Assembly (NCBI RefSeq): GCF_963681195.1 | Contig: NZ_OY808997.1 | Span: forward strand, 1,054,001 to 1,118,000 | Direction of reading: 5' to 3' | DNA length: 64,000 nucleotides | Origin: Vibrio sp. 16 | GTDB taxonomy: Bacteria; Pseudomonadota; Gammaproteobacteria; Enterobacterales; Vibrionaceae | Part shown: in pieces, positions 17,931 to 27,708 of the stretch | How the letters are laid out: every line of letters begins with the position of its first letter | Numbering within the stretch: the stretch's first letter is position 1 | Notes under the pieces: generated by a model | The model's database searches: none | Seen by the model: the letters and a program-made list of their open reading frames with translations, nothing else | What the model was told of the DNA's origin: nothing | Program-made: the position numbers and the translations under genes

Positions 17931-20213
17931 ATGAACCAACAACTTACCGTTACCAAACGCGACGGTCGTAAAGAAAGCATTGATCTTGAGAAGATCCACC
18001 GAGTAATCGCTTGGGCAGCAGAAGGCCTCGACAACGTTTCTGTATCTCAAGTAGAACTACGCGCTCACATTCAATTTTATGATGGCATCACGACTTCAGA
18101 CATCCATGAAACCATCATCAAATCCGCTGCTGATCTGATCTCAGAAGAGACGCCAGATTATCAATACCTTGCTGCTCGCTTGGCGGTATTCCACCTGCGC
18201 AAAAAAGCGTATGGTCAGTACGAGCCACCAGCACTGTATGATCACGTTGCGAAGCTGATCGATATGGGTAAATACGACCAGCATATTCTAGAGGATTACA
18301 CAAAAGCGGAATTGGATGAGCTTGACGCGTATATCGATCACCGCCGCGATTTAGATTTCTCTTACGCAGCGGTTAAACAGCTTGAAGGTAAGTACTTTGT
18401 TCAGAACCGTGTATCTGGTGAGATCTACGAGAGTGCGCAGTTCCTTTACATTCTTGTTGCTGCTTGTTTGTTCGCGAAATACCCGAAAGAAACGCGCCTT
18501 GATTACATCAAGCGTTTTTACGATGCGACCTCTACATTCAAGATTTCTCTACCTACACCGATCATGTCAGGTGTACGTACTCCTACTCGCCAGTTCAGCT
18601 CGTGTGTACTGATCGAGTGTGGTGACAGCCTAGATTCTATCAACGCAACGGCAAGCTCCATTGTTCGTTACGTTTCTCAGCGTGCCGGTATCGGTATCAA
18701 CGCAGGTCGTATCCGTGCTCTGGGTTCAGAAATCCGCGGTGGTGAAGCATTCCACACGGGTTGTATTCCTTTCTACAAATACTTCCAAACCGCAGTAAAA
18801 TGTTGTTCTCAAGGTGGTGTTCGCGGTGGTGCGGCAACGGTATTTTACCCACTGTGGCATGGTGAGTCTCAAGCACTGATGGTTCTTAAGAATAACCGTG
18901 GTGTTGAAGAGAACCGTGTTCGTCACATGGATTACGGTGTTCAGTTGAACCGCTTGATGTATCAACGCTTGGTAGAAGGTGGCAACATCACGTTGTTCTC
19001 TCCTTCTGACGTACCAGGTCTGTATGATGCGTTCTTTGAGAACCAAGATGAGTTCGAGCGCCTATACGTTAAATACGAAAACGATCCTTCAGTTAAGAAA
19101 GAAACGGTTAAAGCAATCGAGATGTTCTCTATCTTGATGCAAGAACGTGCTTCTACAGGTCGTATCTATATTCAAAACGTTGACCACTGTAACACCCACA
19201 GCCCGTTTGATTCAGAAGTTGCACCTGTTCGTCAATCTAACCTGTGTTTGGAAATCGCGCTGCCAACCAAGCCGCTAACCAACGTTGAAGATGACTCTGG
19301 TGAGATTGCGCTGTGTACACTCTCTGCATTCAACCTTGGTGCGATTAAATCTCTTGATGATTTCGAAGAACTGTCTGACCTAGTTGTTCGTGCTCTTGAT
19401 GCGCTGCTTGATTACCAAGATTACCCGCTTCCAGCGGCTTACAAGTCAACGATGAACCGCCGTACTTTGGGTGTGGGCGTGATCAACTACGCTTACTACC
19501 TAGCGAAAAATGGCGTGAAATATTCGGACGGCAGTGCAAACGGCCTAACTCACCGTACATTTGAAGCAATGCAGTACTACTTGCTCAAAGCGTCTGTGGC
19601 ACTAGCGAAAGAGCAAGGTAAATGTCCTTCTTTCCACGAGACGAACTACGCGAAAGGTCTACTGCCAATCGACACTTACAAGAAAGACGTCGATCTCGTG
19701 TGTGACGAACCATTGCATTACGACTGGGACGGCCTACGCGAAGAAATCATGACACACGGTCTGCGTAACTCGACGCTAACTGCGCTAATGCCGTCTGAAA
19801 CGTCTTCTCAAATTTCGAACGCAACCAACGGTATTGAGCCTCCACGTGGCTATGTATCAGTCAAAGCGTCTAAAGATGGTATCTTGAAGCAAGTTGTTCC
19901 AGAGTTCACTGAATACAAGGAAAACTACGAGCTTCTTTGGAATATCGGCTCGAATGATGGCTACTTACACCTTGTGGGCATCATGCAGAAGTTTGTCGAT
20001 CAGGCTATCTCGGCGAACACAAACTATGATCCAACCCGTTTCGAGAGCGGTAAAGTACCAATGAAGAAACTTCTCCAAGATCTTCTTACCGCGTACAAGT
20101 ACGGTGTGAAGACGCTTTACTACCACAATACTCGTGACGGTGCGAGCGATGATCAGAAAGACGCCGTACAACCACAAGATGATGATTGTGCAGGCGGCGG
20201 TTGTAAGATTTAA
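17931..20213 (+). CDS. nrdA: Ribonucleoside-diphosphate reductase 1 subunit alpha (NrdA)
   Basis: The large, catalytic subunit of the aerobic class Ia reductase, 760 residues from the ATG at 17931; an upstream TTG at 17910 lacks support. It opens with an ATP-cone (MNQQLTVTKRDGRKE ...), the dATP-sensing domain, followed by the ten-stranded barrel. Cysteines for turnover are in FSSCVLIECGDSL and in SNLCLEIALP, and the tail CAGGGCKI holds the redox pair that receives electrons from thioredoxin or glutaredoxin. It is in an operon with nrdB and yfaE. Confidence 0.97.
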   Translation: MNQQLTVTKRDGRKESIDLEKIHRVIAWAAEGLDNVSVSQVELRAHIQFYDGITTSDIHETIIKSAADLISEETPDYQYLAARLAVFHLRKKAYGQYEPPALYDHVAKLIDMGKYDQHILEDYTKAELDELDAYIDHRRDLDFSYAAVKQLEGKYFVQNRVSGEIYESAQFLYILVAACLFAKYPKETRLDYIKRFYDATSTFKISLPTPIMSGVRTPTRQFSSCVLIECGDSLDSINATASSIVRYVSQRAGIGINAGRIRALGSEIRGGEAFHTGCIPFYKYFQTAVKCCSQGGVRGGAATVFYPLWHGESQALMVLKNNRGVEENRVRHMDYGVQLNRLMYQRLVEGGNITLFSPSDVPGLYDAFFENQDEFERLYVKYENDPSVKKETVKAIEMFSILMQERASTGRIYIQNVDHCNTHSPFDSEVAPVRQSNLCLEIALPTKPLTNVEDDSGEIALCTLSAFNLGAIKSLDDFEELSDLVVRALDALLDYQDYPLPAAYKSTMNRRTLGVGVINYAYYLAKNGVKYSDGSANGLTHRTFEAMQYYLLKASVALAKEQGKCPSFHETNYAKGLLPIDTYKKDVDLVCDEPLHYDWDGLREEIMTHGLRNSTLTALMPSETSSQISNATNGIEPPRGYVSVKASKDGILKQVVPEFTEYKENYELLWNIGSNDGYLHLVGIMQKFVDQAISANTNYDPTRFESGKVPMKKLLQDLLTAYKYGVKTLYYHNTRDGASDDQKDAVQPQDDDCAGGGCKI

Positions 20214-20295
20214 TCCATAATCCCCTAGCGGATTATTAGGCAATAGACATTATTCGCCCCTCCACCGTGAGGGGCATAAAAGGAATTGAGGCATC

Positions 20296-21429
20296 ATGGC
20301 TTACAGTACTTTTAACAGAAACAAAAACGATCAGCTAAAAGAACCTATGTTCTTAGGTCAATCAGTCAACGTAGCACGTTACGACCAACAAAAATTTGAG
20401 ATCTTCGAAAAGCTGATTGAAAAACAGCTTTCTTTCTTTTGGCGTCCAGAAGAAGTAGACGTATCAAGCGACCGCATCGACTACAACAAGTTGCCTGATC
20501 ACGAAAAGCACATTTTCATCTCCAACTTAAAATATCAAACGTTGCTTGATTCTATTCAAGGTCGTAGCCCGAACGTTGCGCTTCTGCCACTTGTTTCTCT
20601 GCCAGAAGTGGAGACATGGATTGAGACTTGGTCTTTCTCTGAAACGATTCACTCGCGCTCATACACACACATCATTCGTAACATCGTTAACGATCCAGGT
20701 ATCGTATTTGATGACATCGTTGAGAACGAGCACATCCTAAAACGTGCGAAAGATATTTCTGGTTACTACGATGACCTAATTGAGCTAACAAACGACTATC
20801 ACCGCTACGGCGAAGGCACTCACGTCATCAAAGGTGAAGAGAAGACTATCAAGCTTCACGACCTTAAGAAAAAGCTTTACCTGTGTTTGATGTCTGTTAA
20901 CGCTCTAGAAGCTATTCGCTTCTACGTGAGCTTTGCTTGTTCATTTGCGTTTGCAGAGCGTGAACTGATGGAAGGCAACGCAAAAATCATCAAGCTTATC
21001 GCTCGTGATGAGGCGCTGCACCTAACCGGTACTCAGCACATGATCAACCTTCTTCGTAACGGTCAGGATGACTTCTCTTTCATGCAGATTGCCGAAGAGT
21101 GTAAACAAGAGTGTTTCGACCTGTTCAAAGAAGCGGCAGAGCAAGAGAAAGAGTGGGCAGAATACCTATTCAAAGATGGCTCGATGATCGGCTTAAACAA
21201 AGACATTCTTTGCCAGTACGTGGAATACATCACCAACATCCGCATGCAAGCGGTTGGCTTAAGTGCGGCGTATCCAGAAGCGACCTCTAACCCGATCCCT
21301 TGGATCAATGCTTGGTTGTCTTCGGATAATGTTCAGGTTGCTCCGCAAGAAGCTGAAATTTCATCTTACCTTGTTGGTCAGATCGACAGCGACGTTCGTG
21401 CAGACGACTTTAAAGACTTCGAGCTATAA
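20296..21429 (+). CDS. nrdB: Ribonucleoside-diphosphate reductase 1 subunit beta (NrdB)
   Basis: The small radical-generating subunit, 377 residues. It carries the diiron site and the stable tyrosyl radical: [14 protein letters not shown] contains the radical Tyr (E. coli Tyr122), [10 protein letters not shown] and [13 protein letters not shown] supply iron ligands. The C-terminal DDFKDFEL is the peptide that docks onto NrdA. It lies 82 bp after nrdA, and a purC-like hairpin is absent from the gap, so cotranscription is likely. Confidence 0.97.
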   Translation: MAYSTFNRNKNDQLKEPMFLGQSVNVARYDQQKFEIFEKLIEKQLSFFWRPEEVDVSSDRIDYNKLPDHEKHIFISNLKYQTLLDSIQGRSPNVALLPLVSLPEVETWIETWSFSETIHSRSYTHIIRNIVNDPGIVFDDIVENEHILKRAKDISGYYDDLIELTNDYHRYGEGTHVIKGEEKTIKLHDLKKKLYLCLMSVNALEAIRFYVSFACSFAFAERELMEGNAKIIKLIARDEALHLTGTQHMINLLRNGQDDFSFMQIAEECKQECFDLFKEAAEQEKEWAEYLFKDGSMIGLNKDILCQYVEYITNIRMQAVGLSAAYPEATSNPIPWINAWLSSDNVQVAPQEAEISSYLVGQIDSDVRADDFKDFEL

Positions 21430-21437
21430 AAACGAAT

Positions 21438-21716
21438 ATGCCAAGAATTAAAATTAACGGCTTCACACCGATTCAATCAAACCCTTCGAATACTCTATTG
21501 GAAACAATGGAACAAGCGGGATTAGAGCCTGAGTACAATTGCCGAGATGGTCATTGTGGTGCATGCCGCTGCAAAATTGTATCAGGTGAAGTGGAATACG
21601 TTGGTTTTGCGATGGCTTATGTGCAAAGCGATGAAATTTTACCTTGTATATCTCGTGCGAAAACGGATATTGAACTGCAAGATGTCAATTACACGCTAAG
21701 AGAAAAACGCGCATAA
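21438..21716 (+). CDS. yfaE: Class Ia RNR cofactor-maintenance ferredoxin YfaE
   Basis: A 2Fe-2S plant-type ferredoxin of 92 residues that reduces the diferric site of NrdB so the tyrosyl radical can be rebuilt. The cluster cysteines are in YNCRDGHCGACRCK (CX5CX2C) and ILPCIS. It begins 8 bp after nrdB, the same operon arrangement as in E. coli. Confidence 0.95.
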   Translation: MPRIKINGFTPIQSNPSNTLLETMEQAGLEPEYNCRDGHCGACRCKIVSGEVEYVGFAMAYVQSDEILPCISRAKTDIELQDVNYTLREKRA

Positions 21717-21730
21717 CTATTCAATAAAAA

Positions 21731-21768
21731 GAAAGCCTGGATGTATCTCATCCGGGCTTTTTTTGTAT
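21731..21768 (+). terminator. Terminator of nrdA-nrdB-yfaE
   Basis: AAGCCTGGATG pairs with CATCCGGGCTT (one mismatch) and is followed by seven T residues. Confidence 0.8.
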
Positions 21769-22020
21769 CTACGCGCGTAAATTTGCTCCTGATAAAAACT
21801 CATCTGCTGTCAGCATAGACACGGCTTTATCCGCGATTTCTCTACCATCATCATCAAACAGAGAGAGTCGATACCCCATGGTAGATGTGACTTCCTTCTC
21901 TTCTGGCGCGGTCAACCACATTGAAATTGCATCCAAGCTTTCTGAGTTAACTGCCTCACCCAGAATCACTTTTTGGCTTGCGACTTGATACCAAACCAGT
22001 ATTTTAGACTGATGAAACAT
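21769..22020 (-). CDS. Hypothetical protein (83 aa)
   Basis: I do not recognise this family. The 83-residue product is soluble, with no signal peptide or membrane helix, and mixed beta-rich composition (KILVWYQVASQKVILGEAV, then TSTMGYRLSLFDDDGREIAD). The ATG follows AGGAAGGC, a good ribosome site. It converges on the nrd operon terminator, sharing its hairpin region, and has about 230 bp of non-coding DNA upstream with only a short direct repeat (GTTGCAA twice near 22072-22092). Confidence 0.6.
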   Translation of the reverse strand: MFHQSKILVWYQVASQKVILGEAVNSESLDAISMWLTAPEEKEVTSTMGYRLSLFDDDGREIADKAVSMLTADEFLSGANLRA

Positions 22021-22250
22021 GCCTTCCTCCCTGAATGATTCCTGCGACGAACTCTTAGTTTAAGATCTAATGTTGCAAATGCACGTTGCAATTTAGAGAC
22101 AAAATTCGCTCCTATTAGAAATCATTAGCTTAGCCATTAGACGATTTTGCTATAACAGAAAAGTATGAAAGCAAATGAGTAATAACAAGAATATTCATTC
22201 AGTTAAAACAGCATGGTGGACCGATTTAATCACGCAATGACGACCGAGCC

Positions 22251-23495
22251 CTACCCCGTTTGAATCGCACTCTGAGGAACGTACATTTCCTTTTCACGTT
22301 TCAGTGAGCTGTAATTGGGAAACATGGGTTTCGCTGCTAGGTAACGCCTTAACATATCGGCCGCCACGGTGGTAATTAGTAGCACTTGATCATCTGCTGA
22401 GAACTGACGATTAAAGCTCAATGTTTGCCCCCATTCACCTTCACGGGTAGAAATGGCGACAGAAAAGCTTTTTTCATAGACACGTCCAGTTACGATCGAA
22501 ATGTCGGTAGCGCACTTCTCTTTAGTTGCTCCGGCTAAGGCAAAAGCCGCTGCAAGCGAGTCTTGATCCGCTTGCCCCACTTCAACACGTTTTCCTAAAA
22601 CCCAACCGTGCCCACAATAGTCAGCGGCGCGCTCATTCGAATGTAGCCAACGTGACAGACAACCTTGTGTTGATTGCTCTGCTGTCGAGATAGAAAGTTT
22701 CTTATCCAGAATCAAGTGACCAACGTGATCTTGCATCGACTCATCGACACTAACAACGTTGGGCTCTATCAATTTGAAAATAAGCTGTAGCAACTTGATG
22801 CGTGTATCTACATCCCCTTTTGGCCCAAACAGCTTCACTTCAATGTAAGGCAAGTAAGAACGGTATCCAAGCATATACCCTTCCGGCAGTTGGACTTTGT
22901 CTAACGCATCGGACAATGCTGATTCAGAGGTACCAAAGGTGTGCAGTTTACTGCAGTCCATTCCGACCACTTGAGGGTGTGATTTTTTAAGGTCTGGTAG
23001 AATCTGAGTGTCTACCATCGTCTTAAACTCACTTGGAACGCCCGGCGTAAAATAAAAGTCACAGTCGTTAATCTTAAGTTTGAAACCACACGCAGTGCCG
23101 ACTGGGTTATCAATGAGTAAGGAACCTTGCGGTAACATCGCTTGCTTTCGGTTACTTTCAGGCATGGTTAGGCCACGAGCGGCGAAAAATGCTTCTAGCC
23201 GTTCTATCCACTCTGGAAACTCGACAAGGTTTACATCTGCAGCCTGTGCTGCCGCCTTAGCACTGAGGTCATCAGTTGTGGGCCCAAGACCACCATTCAC
23301 AATGACCACATCACTGTTGAAACTCAGCATTAGAAGCTCTTCGACTAGAGCTTGGCTCTCATCCCCAACAGTGGAACGCTTGCTGAGGGAGTAACCCTTC
23401 TCAAAGAAACGCTGAGACAACCAAGCCGCATTGGTGTCCACAATATCTCCGTGAAGTACTTCTTCCCCGGTGCTCAGCATCGCAATTTTCAACAT
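22251..23495 (-). CDS. CinA-family protein (YfaY-like)
   Basis: A CinA-like protein of 414 residues. The chosen ATG at 23495 follows AAGGACC; the longer form starting at 23519 lacks this. Residues 1-170 form the MoaB/MoeA-like (COG1058) domain with STGEEVLHGDIVDTNAAW and VNGGLGPTTDDLSA, proposed in some members to be an ADP-ribose pyrophosphatase. The C-terminal CinA/PncC domain opens SISTAEQSTQG, where active nicotinamide-mononucleotide deamidases usually have STGG, so deamidase activity is doubtful. E. coli YfaY has the same two-domain form with a degenerate C-terminal domain. Confidence 0.8.
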   Translation of the reverse strand: MLKIAMLSTGEEVLHGDIVDTNAAWLSQRFFEKGYSLSKRSTVGDESQALVEELLMLSFNSDVVIVNGGLGPTTDDLSAKAAAQAADVNLVEFPEWIERLEAFFAARGLTMPESNRKQAMLPQGSLLIDNPVGTACGFKLKINDCDFYFTPGVPSEFKTMVDTQILPDLKKSHPQVVGMDCSKLHTFGTSESALSDALDKVQLPEGYMLGYRSYLPYIEVKLFGPKGDVDTRIKLLQLIFKLIEPNVVSVDESMQDHVGHLILDKKLSISTAEQSTQGCLSRWLHSNERAADYCGHGWVLGKRVEVGQADQDSLAAAFALAGATKEKCATDISIVTGRVYEKSFSVAISTREGEWGQTLSFNRQFSADDQVLLITTVAADMLRRYLAAKPMFPNYSSLKREKEMYVPQSAIQTG

Positions 23496-23670
23496 AAAAA
23501 GGTCCTTACTAGTAGGCATTACTTTTGGTGCACTTAAAATTGTCGTTTTCGCTACTTATAGAGTGAGAATCTGACAAATCGTTCCTGCAAGCTAATTTCT
23601 GGTTTCCATTAGCATGACTTTATTAGATAATTGTGAGTCTGATCATTAAAAAATCGCAGTGGAGTTTTCC

Positions 23671-24567
23671 GTGTTCAAAAAAAGCATTGCCGCTTTAGTC
23701 TTGTCAACCTCTACCCTAGCTCATGCCAATATGAGCAACTACAACCAACATATTGAGTTTTCCTACACGGTTGATCAAGCGGAAAATTACACCTTGTATT
23801 CATACTCCAATGACGCAATCAACCCAGACCCGTTTAGCTTAAGTTTGTCAGAGAACACGCTGAATCTTGAAGAGCCACCACTACCTAAATACCTGACTGT
23901 ACAAAACGAGAAGGATTGGGATTACCTAAAAGGGCAAACTTATACAATCTTGGGCTTGAGTGTGGCAACGGTCGGCTTAATGACACTGCTCCCTGAATCC
24001 ATCACAAAATGGGATGCGGAAGATCGCAACTTAAGCGGTCTTGGCACAAAATGGAAAGATAACGTCACTGACGGCCCAGTTTGGGATCGCGACGAACATT
24101 TCTTGAACTACATTATGCACCCTTATTTCGGTGGTGTTTATTACACTGCGGCGCGTCATGCTGGTTTCAACGAATTTGAATCATTCCTCTACTCCGCGAC
24201 AATGTCTGCCTTCTTCTGGGAATATGGCGTAGAAGCATTTGCTGAAGTTCCATCTTGGCAAGATCTGTTCATTACCCCTTTCTTTGGTGCGGTTGTCGGT
24301 GAGTTGATGTTCGAAGCAGAACAAGACATCGTGGCGTCAGGGGGAGAAGTTTGGGGTTCAGAAACCATGGGCGGTGTGACCCTCTTTTTCCTAAACCCGG
24401 TAGGACACATTCACGGCTGGGTTAGTGATGCTTGGGGTGGTAGTGCAGAGTTTCAATACAGCAGTACGCCATGGTTTGGCAATCATGATGCAGCACAATT
24501 TGCGATGGATGCAGGCGCAAGTTATGACAAAGCATTCTACGGCGTAGAAATGAAAATCACTTTCTAG
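23671..24567 (+). CDS. DUF3943-containing exported protein
   Basis: A protein of 298 residues from GTG 23671, which follows GTGGAG at the right spacing; an in-frame GTG at 23659 is the alternative. A signal peptide ends near ALAHA-N. The body contains two hydrophobic segments (TYTILGLSVATVGLMTLL and FFWEYGVEAFAE...ITPFFGAVVGELMFE) and the pattern NYIMHPYFGGVYYTAARHAGF, which is characteristic of DUF3943. Function is unknown; the beta-rich C-terminus ending in F suggests an outer-membrane location. Confidence 0.75.
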   Translation: MFKKSIAALVLSTSTLAHANMSNYNQHIEFSYTVDQAENYTLYSYSNDAINPDPFSLSLSENTLNLEEPPLPKYLTVQNEKDWDYLKGQTYTILGLSVATVGLMTLLPESITKWDAEDRNLSGLGTKWKDNVTDGPVWDRDEHFLNYIMHPYFGGVYYTAARHAGFNEFESFLYSATMSAFFWEYGVEAFAEVPSWQDLFITPFFGAVVGELMFEAEQDIVASGGEVWGSETMGGVTLFFLNPVGHIHGWVSDAWGGSAEFQYSSTPWFGNHDAAQFAMDAGASYDKAFYGVEMKITF

Positions 24568-24588
24568 AGTAGAGACAACGTTCCTATA

Positions 24589-24616
24589 AAAGCGACGCAA
24601 TGCGTCGCTTTTTTTG
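24589..24616 (+). terminator. Terminator of the DUF3943 gene
   Basis: The perfect stem AGCGACGCA / TGCGTCGCT is followed by seven T residues. Confidence 0.88.
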
Positions 24617-24745
24617 TGCTCAAGATACAATAACTACAACCTGAACAATGGATTAGGTTGAAAACTTGACGCATATCAAACCTATTATGGCCTCCCCATC
24701 TACACTCAAATTAAACCCTTCCTGCAATCTCTTAGGAGGCCCACT

Positions 24746-25258
24746 GTGAATACAACCTTTATCGCCAACTTCGTTGGTAAAGCAACACCTGCGACCATTA
24801 AGCAGTTAGCCGCTGTCACACACGAAAACGGTGGGAAATGGCTAATTAGCAAAGTTAACTTTATCGAAGATCAAGTGGCTGCTGTTATCAAGATCGACGT
24901 TCCTGAAGAAAATGCTTTAGTTGTTCAAGAAGCGTTTAAACAACACCCTGATCTTGTCGTACAGATCGTCGATTCTGACTCTATGGGTCATAACGTGGAT
25001 ACGATTTATCAGTTAAGACTCGATTCAAACGATCGTGCAGGCATCGTTAATGAGATTACCCATGTTTTGGATGGACAAGGCGTAAATATTTTGGATATGG
25101 ACTGTCAGCGCGTCTTTATTGCCGGTGGCGGCGGTGTAAGTTCAAGTTTGTTTACCGCCAATATGGCGATTCGATTGCCGCAAGAAATCAGTATTGATGA
25201 TATAGCCAATGAGCTGGAGTCACTGAGCGAAGATACACGAGTAATGGTTGAAGCATAG
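24746..25258 (+). CDS. GcvR-like ACT-domain protein
   Basis: A 170-residue protein with two ACT domains in tandem (about residues 4-80 and 88-165; the second is YQLRLDSNDRAGIVNEITHVL). Its layout is that of GcvR, which in E. coli binds glycine and antagonises GcvA at the glycine-cleavage promoter. GTG 24746 follows AGGAGGC. There is no gcv gene nearby, and Vibrio carries another GcvR homologue elsewhere, so the effector and partner are open. It is a single-gene unit. Confidence 0.75.
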   Translation: MNTTFIANFVGKATPATIKQLAAVTHENGGKWLISKVNFIEDQVAAVIKIDVPEENALVVQEAFKQHPDLVVQIVDSDSMGHNVDTIYQLRLDSNDRAGIVNEITHVLDGQGVNILDMDCQRVFIAGGGGVSSSLFTANMAIRLPQEISIDDIANELESLSEDTRVMVEA

Positions 25259-25264
25259 CGAAAT

Positions 25265-25299
25265 GTCAGTTCTTACGGTCTTTCATCGTAAGAACTGAC
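25265..25299. terminator. Hairpin between convergent genes
   Basis: The perfect 13-bp inverted repeat GTCAGTTCTTACG / CGTAAGAACTGAC lies between the ACT-domain gene and the convergent beta-barrel gene. The T tracts are weak, so termination is likely but not certain. Confidence 0.6.
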
Positions 25300-25307
25300 T
25301 TAACCAA

Positions 25308-25838
25308 TTACAGATTGAACTTGTAACTGCCTTTAAGCATTACTGTGTTGTCTGTAATCTCATAGTCATACTCTGTACGAGAGAATTGCAAACCCAATGC
25401 CCAGTGTTTGAAATCTAAATCGGCGCCGGCACCAAACGATACACCTTTAATATAGTCGTCACTTGCACCATCAAGAAACAGCACTTTATAACCAAGCAAA
25501 CCGTAAATATCTACATTTAATGCGTTGCCAGCATCAATCCTTACACCGAGTGGAATATTACCAGCAATAGAGTATTTTTCTGAGGCGTTTTGTTCTTTTT
25601 CAAAATCACTGCTGCCGTAACCTGCAATGACAAACTCACCACCAACCAAAAAGCGCTCATTATAAATATTTTTCGCGCCGACATGAGCACCAAATGACGC
25701 TCCGTTATTACCTTCAAGACTGTAAGAACTTAAGTTACCGCCAACATAGAAATCTTGTGTTAAATACTCTTTTTCCTGCTCTGCTTGTGCGGTAAATGCA
25801 ACCGAAGCAGACAGCGCAATGAGAAGGGCTTTATACAT
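25308..25838 (-). CDS. Small outer-membrane beta-barrel protein
   Basis: A 176-residue protein from the ATG at 25838; the longer ORF start has no ribosome site and would hide a clear signal peptide (MYKALLIALSASVAFTAQA). The mature part shows alternating polar and aromatic beta strands (FYVGGNLSSYSLE, FGAHVGAKNIY, FSRTEYDYEI, MLKGSYKFNL) and ends in the Phe/Leu pattern of outer-membrane barrels of about eight strands. It resembles the OmpA-like or opacity-type porin family. Function unknown. Confidence 0.75.
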   Translation of the reverse strand: MYKALLIALSASVAFTAQAEQEKEYLTQDFYVGGNLSSYSLEGNNGASFGAHVGAKNIYNERFLVGGEFVIAGYGSSDFEKEQNASEKYSIAGNIPLGVRIDAGNALNVDIYGLLGYKVLFLDGASDDYIKGVSFGAGADLDFKHWALGLQFSRTEYDYEITDNTVMLKGSYKFNL

Positions 25839-26019
25839 TTTGTGTATTCCAGATAATAAATAATCCACCGCATTATAATCAAAGTATTTATATATACAAA
25901 GCGACACCAATCAAGTGTGATTAACTCTAACTATCCAAGAAATACCCTTATTTTACAGCACACATCTCTGATACAATCGATAGATTAGTTGTATTACATA
26001 TTCAGGAATTTATATTCTC

Positions 26020-27708
26020 ATGCATGAGATTACGCATAATAAGAAAGCGATAGCTATTGCATTATTTGCAATTCTGCTTGGTGGTTGTAAAGGTGGCAGC
26101 GGCGGAAGTCTAGGTGGTGACAATGGTGGAGTCTCTCCAAATCCGGGACCAACACCCAATCCTGATCCTCTCCCTATTGTTAGTAAAATCAATATCCCTA
26201 GCTCAATCAGCTTTATTGAGCCAATTAATGGTAGTGAAACACAATATATTCAACTGACACTCTCGGAAGCTTTAAAAAGTGACCTTACGCTATATATCAC
26301 CACTTCGGATATTAATGCGAGAAGTAGCGGTAAATTCAAAAACTACACAGCGAAAGTATCAGAGCCTTTTACGATAGTTGCCGGGCAAACAGAAGTAAAA
26401 TTGCCACTTAGCGTAAGCAATAACAAATATTTCGAAAATGATGTGTCACTAACCTATTCCATCTCCGGTCCGATTCGATCTGACTACACAATTGAGCGTG
26501 GTCAATCGGTTGTTACTCTATCTGACATCGATGGCGAACCCCGCATTAGTTTTGAAAAACTTAACCGCACACTGCTCGAAGGTGAAAGTGACACTTTCTC
26601 TATTAGTGTTACTCATCCGTCGAGCCTACCCATATCTGTGACTTTGGAACAATCTGGGACAGTAAATCAAAACGACTTCACCGATACACTCACCCCAGAG
26701 AAAACCGTCACAATATTAAAAGACGAATTAAGCGTAACATTTGACGTCACCGCGACAAAAGATGACATCAGCGAAGGTGCGGAGAAGTTAGTTTATACTC
26801 TCACAAACCCAAACAACGTCACAATTGATGAGCAACACAAAGCGCTCACCATTTATATCCCGGGTGACAAACGCTTTAACGATACCGGATTTGTGACTCG
26901 TTACGATGGTAACAACTTTAACAACGCTAACCCTCAAGCGGATTATCCAAATCAAGATGCTGATTTTGGCTCCGATACAGACAGCCCAGTTGATCATACA
27001 GACGGCCGCTACGGCTTTAGTTACACTAAGTTTGATATCCATGGCAACGTTTTACCTATAAGCGCATCCGACTATGCTTGTGTACGTGATAACACGACAG
27101 GCCTGTATATTGAGAGCAAACCAACTGTTTCTGTCGACTTACCATTAAATCGTAAAGAAGTAGAAGATGAACAAAAAGCACAGGAAGACGATCCAGATAA
27201 TTATATCTACCCGGATGGAACTGATCCTACTAGACCAGATTATGTTACCGCATCGCGTTATTGGCAAAACTCAACATACTTGTATACGTGGTTCGAAAAG
27301 GATGACACCCTAAACGGTGGTAGTAAAGGGGCAGAGAACATGACTATGCCCCAAGAAGTTCCTATTGACTTTACTTGTGCTGTTTCACAAAACTCGGAGG
27401 GCGATCGTCGCTGTGATACATCGGGTTATTTGAGCCAAATGAATCGGTTTGCGATTTGTGGTTTTACTGACTGGCGTTTACCAAGACCGGCAGAAATGAA
27501 ATCACTAGTTAGCTTCAATGCCGATAATAACGACAACAATAACCGAGCGTTTCTAAAGTTTATCCATGGAAAAACCTATTTTACCAATGCAACCAATGCT
27601 GAACGCAATGGCGCCGCTTGGTGTGTCGATACGGTTTCTGGGCAAGCAAAACTCTGTCTTAAAGGATCCTACAACTCAGTTATTGCCGTAAGCGGAGGTA
27701 AAGAATAA
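26020..27708 (+). CDS. Lipoprotein with Calx-beta and Lcl (DUF1566) domains
   Basis: A 562-residue lipoprotein: basic N-terminus, hydrophobic core and lipobox LLGGC, then a Gly/Pro/Asn-rich linker. Two Ig-like beta regions follow, the second (about residues 175-285) fitting Calx-beta (LEGESDTFSISV ... EGAEKLVYTLTNP). The C-terminal part is an Lcl/DUF1566 domain with the FCGFTDWRLPRPAEMKSLV-type signature (here CGFTDWRLPRP). Lcl domains occur in collagen- or glycan-binding adhesins such as Legionella Lcl. It overlaps the next gene by one base (TAATG), so the two are coupled. Confidence 0.75.
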   Translation: MHEITHNKKAIAIALFAILLGGCKGGSGGSLGGDNGGVSPNPGPTPNPDPLPIVSKINIPSSISFIEPINGSETQYIQLTLSEALKSDLTLYITTSDINARSSGKFKNYTAKVSEPFTIVAGQTEVKLPLSVSNNKYFENDVSLTYSISGPIRSDYTIERGQSVVTLSDIDGEPRISFEKLNRTLLEGESDTFSISVTHPSSLPISVTLEQSGTVNQNDFTDTLTPEKTVTILKDELSVTFDVTATKDDISEGAEKLVYTLTNPNNVTIDEQHKALTIYIPGDKRFNDTGFVTRYDGNNFNNANPQADYPNQDADFGSDTDSPVDHTDGRYGFSYTKFDIHGNVLPISASDYACVRDNTTGLYIESKPTVSVDLPLNRKEVEDEQKAQEDDPDNYIYPDGTDPTRPDYVTASRYWQNSTYLYTWFEKDDTLNGGSKGAENMTMPQEVPIDFTCAVSQNSEGDRRCDTSGYLSQMNRFAICGFTDWRLPRPAEMKSLVSFNADNNDNNNRAFLKFIHGKTYFTNATNAERNGAAWCVDTVSGQAKLCLKGSYNSVIAVSGGKE

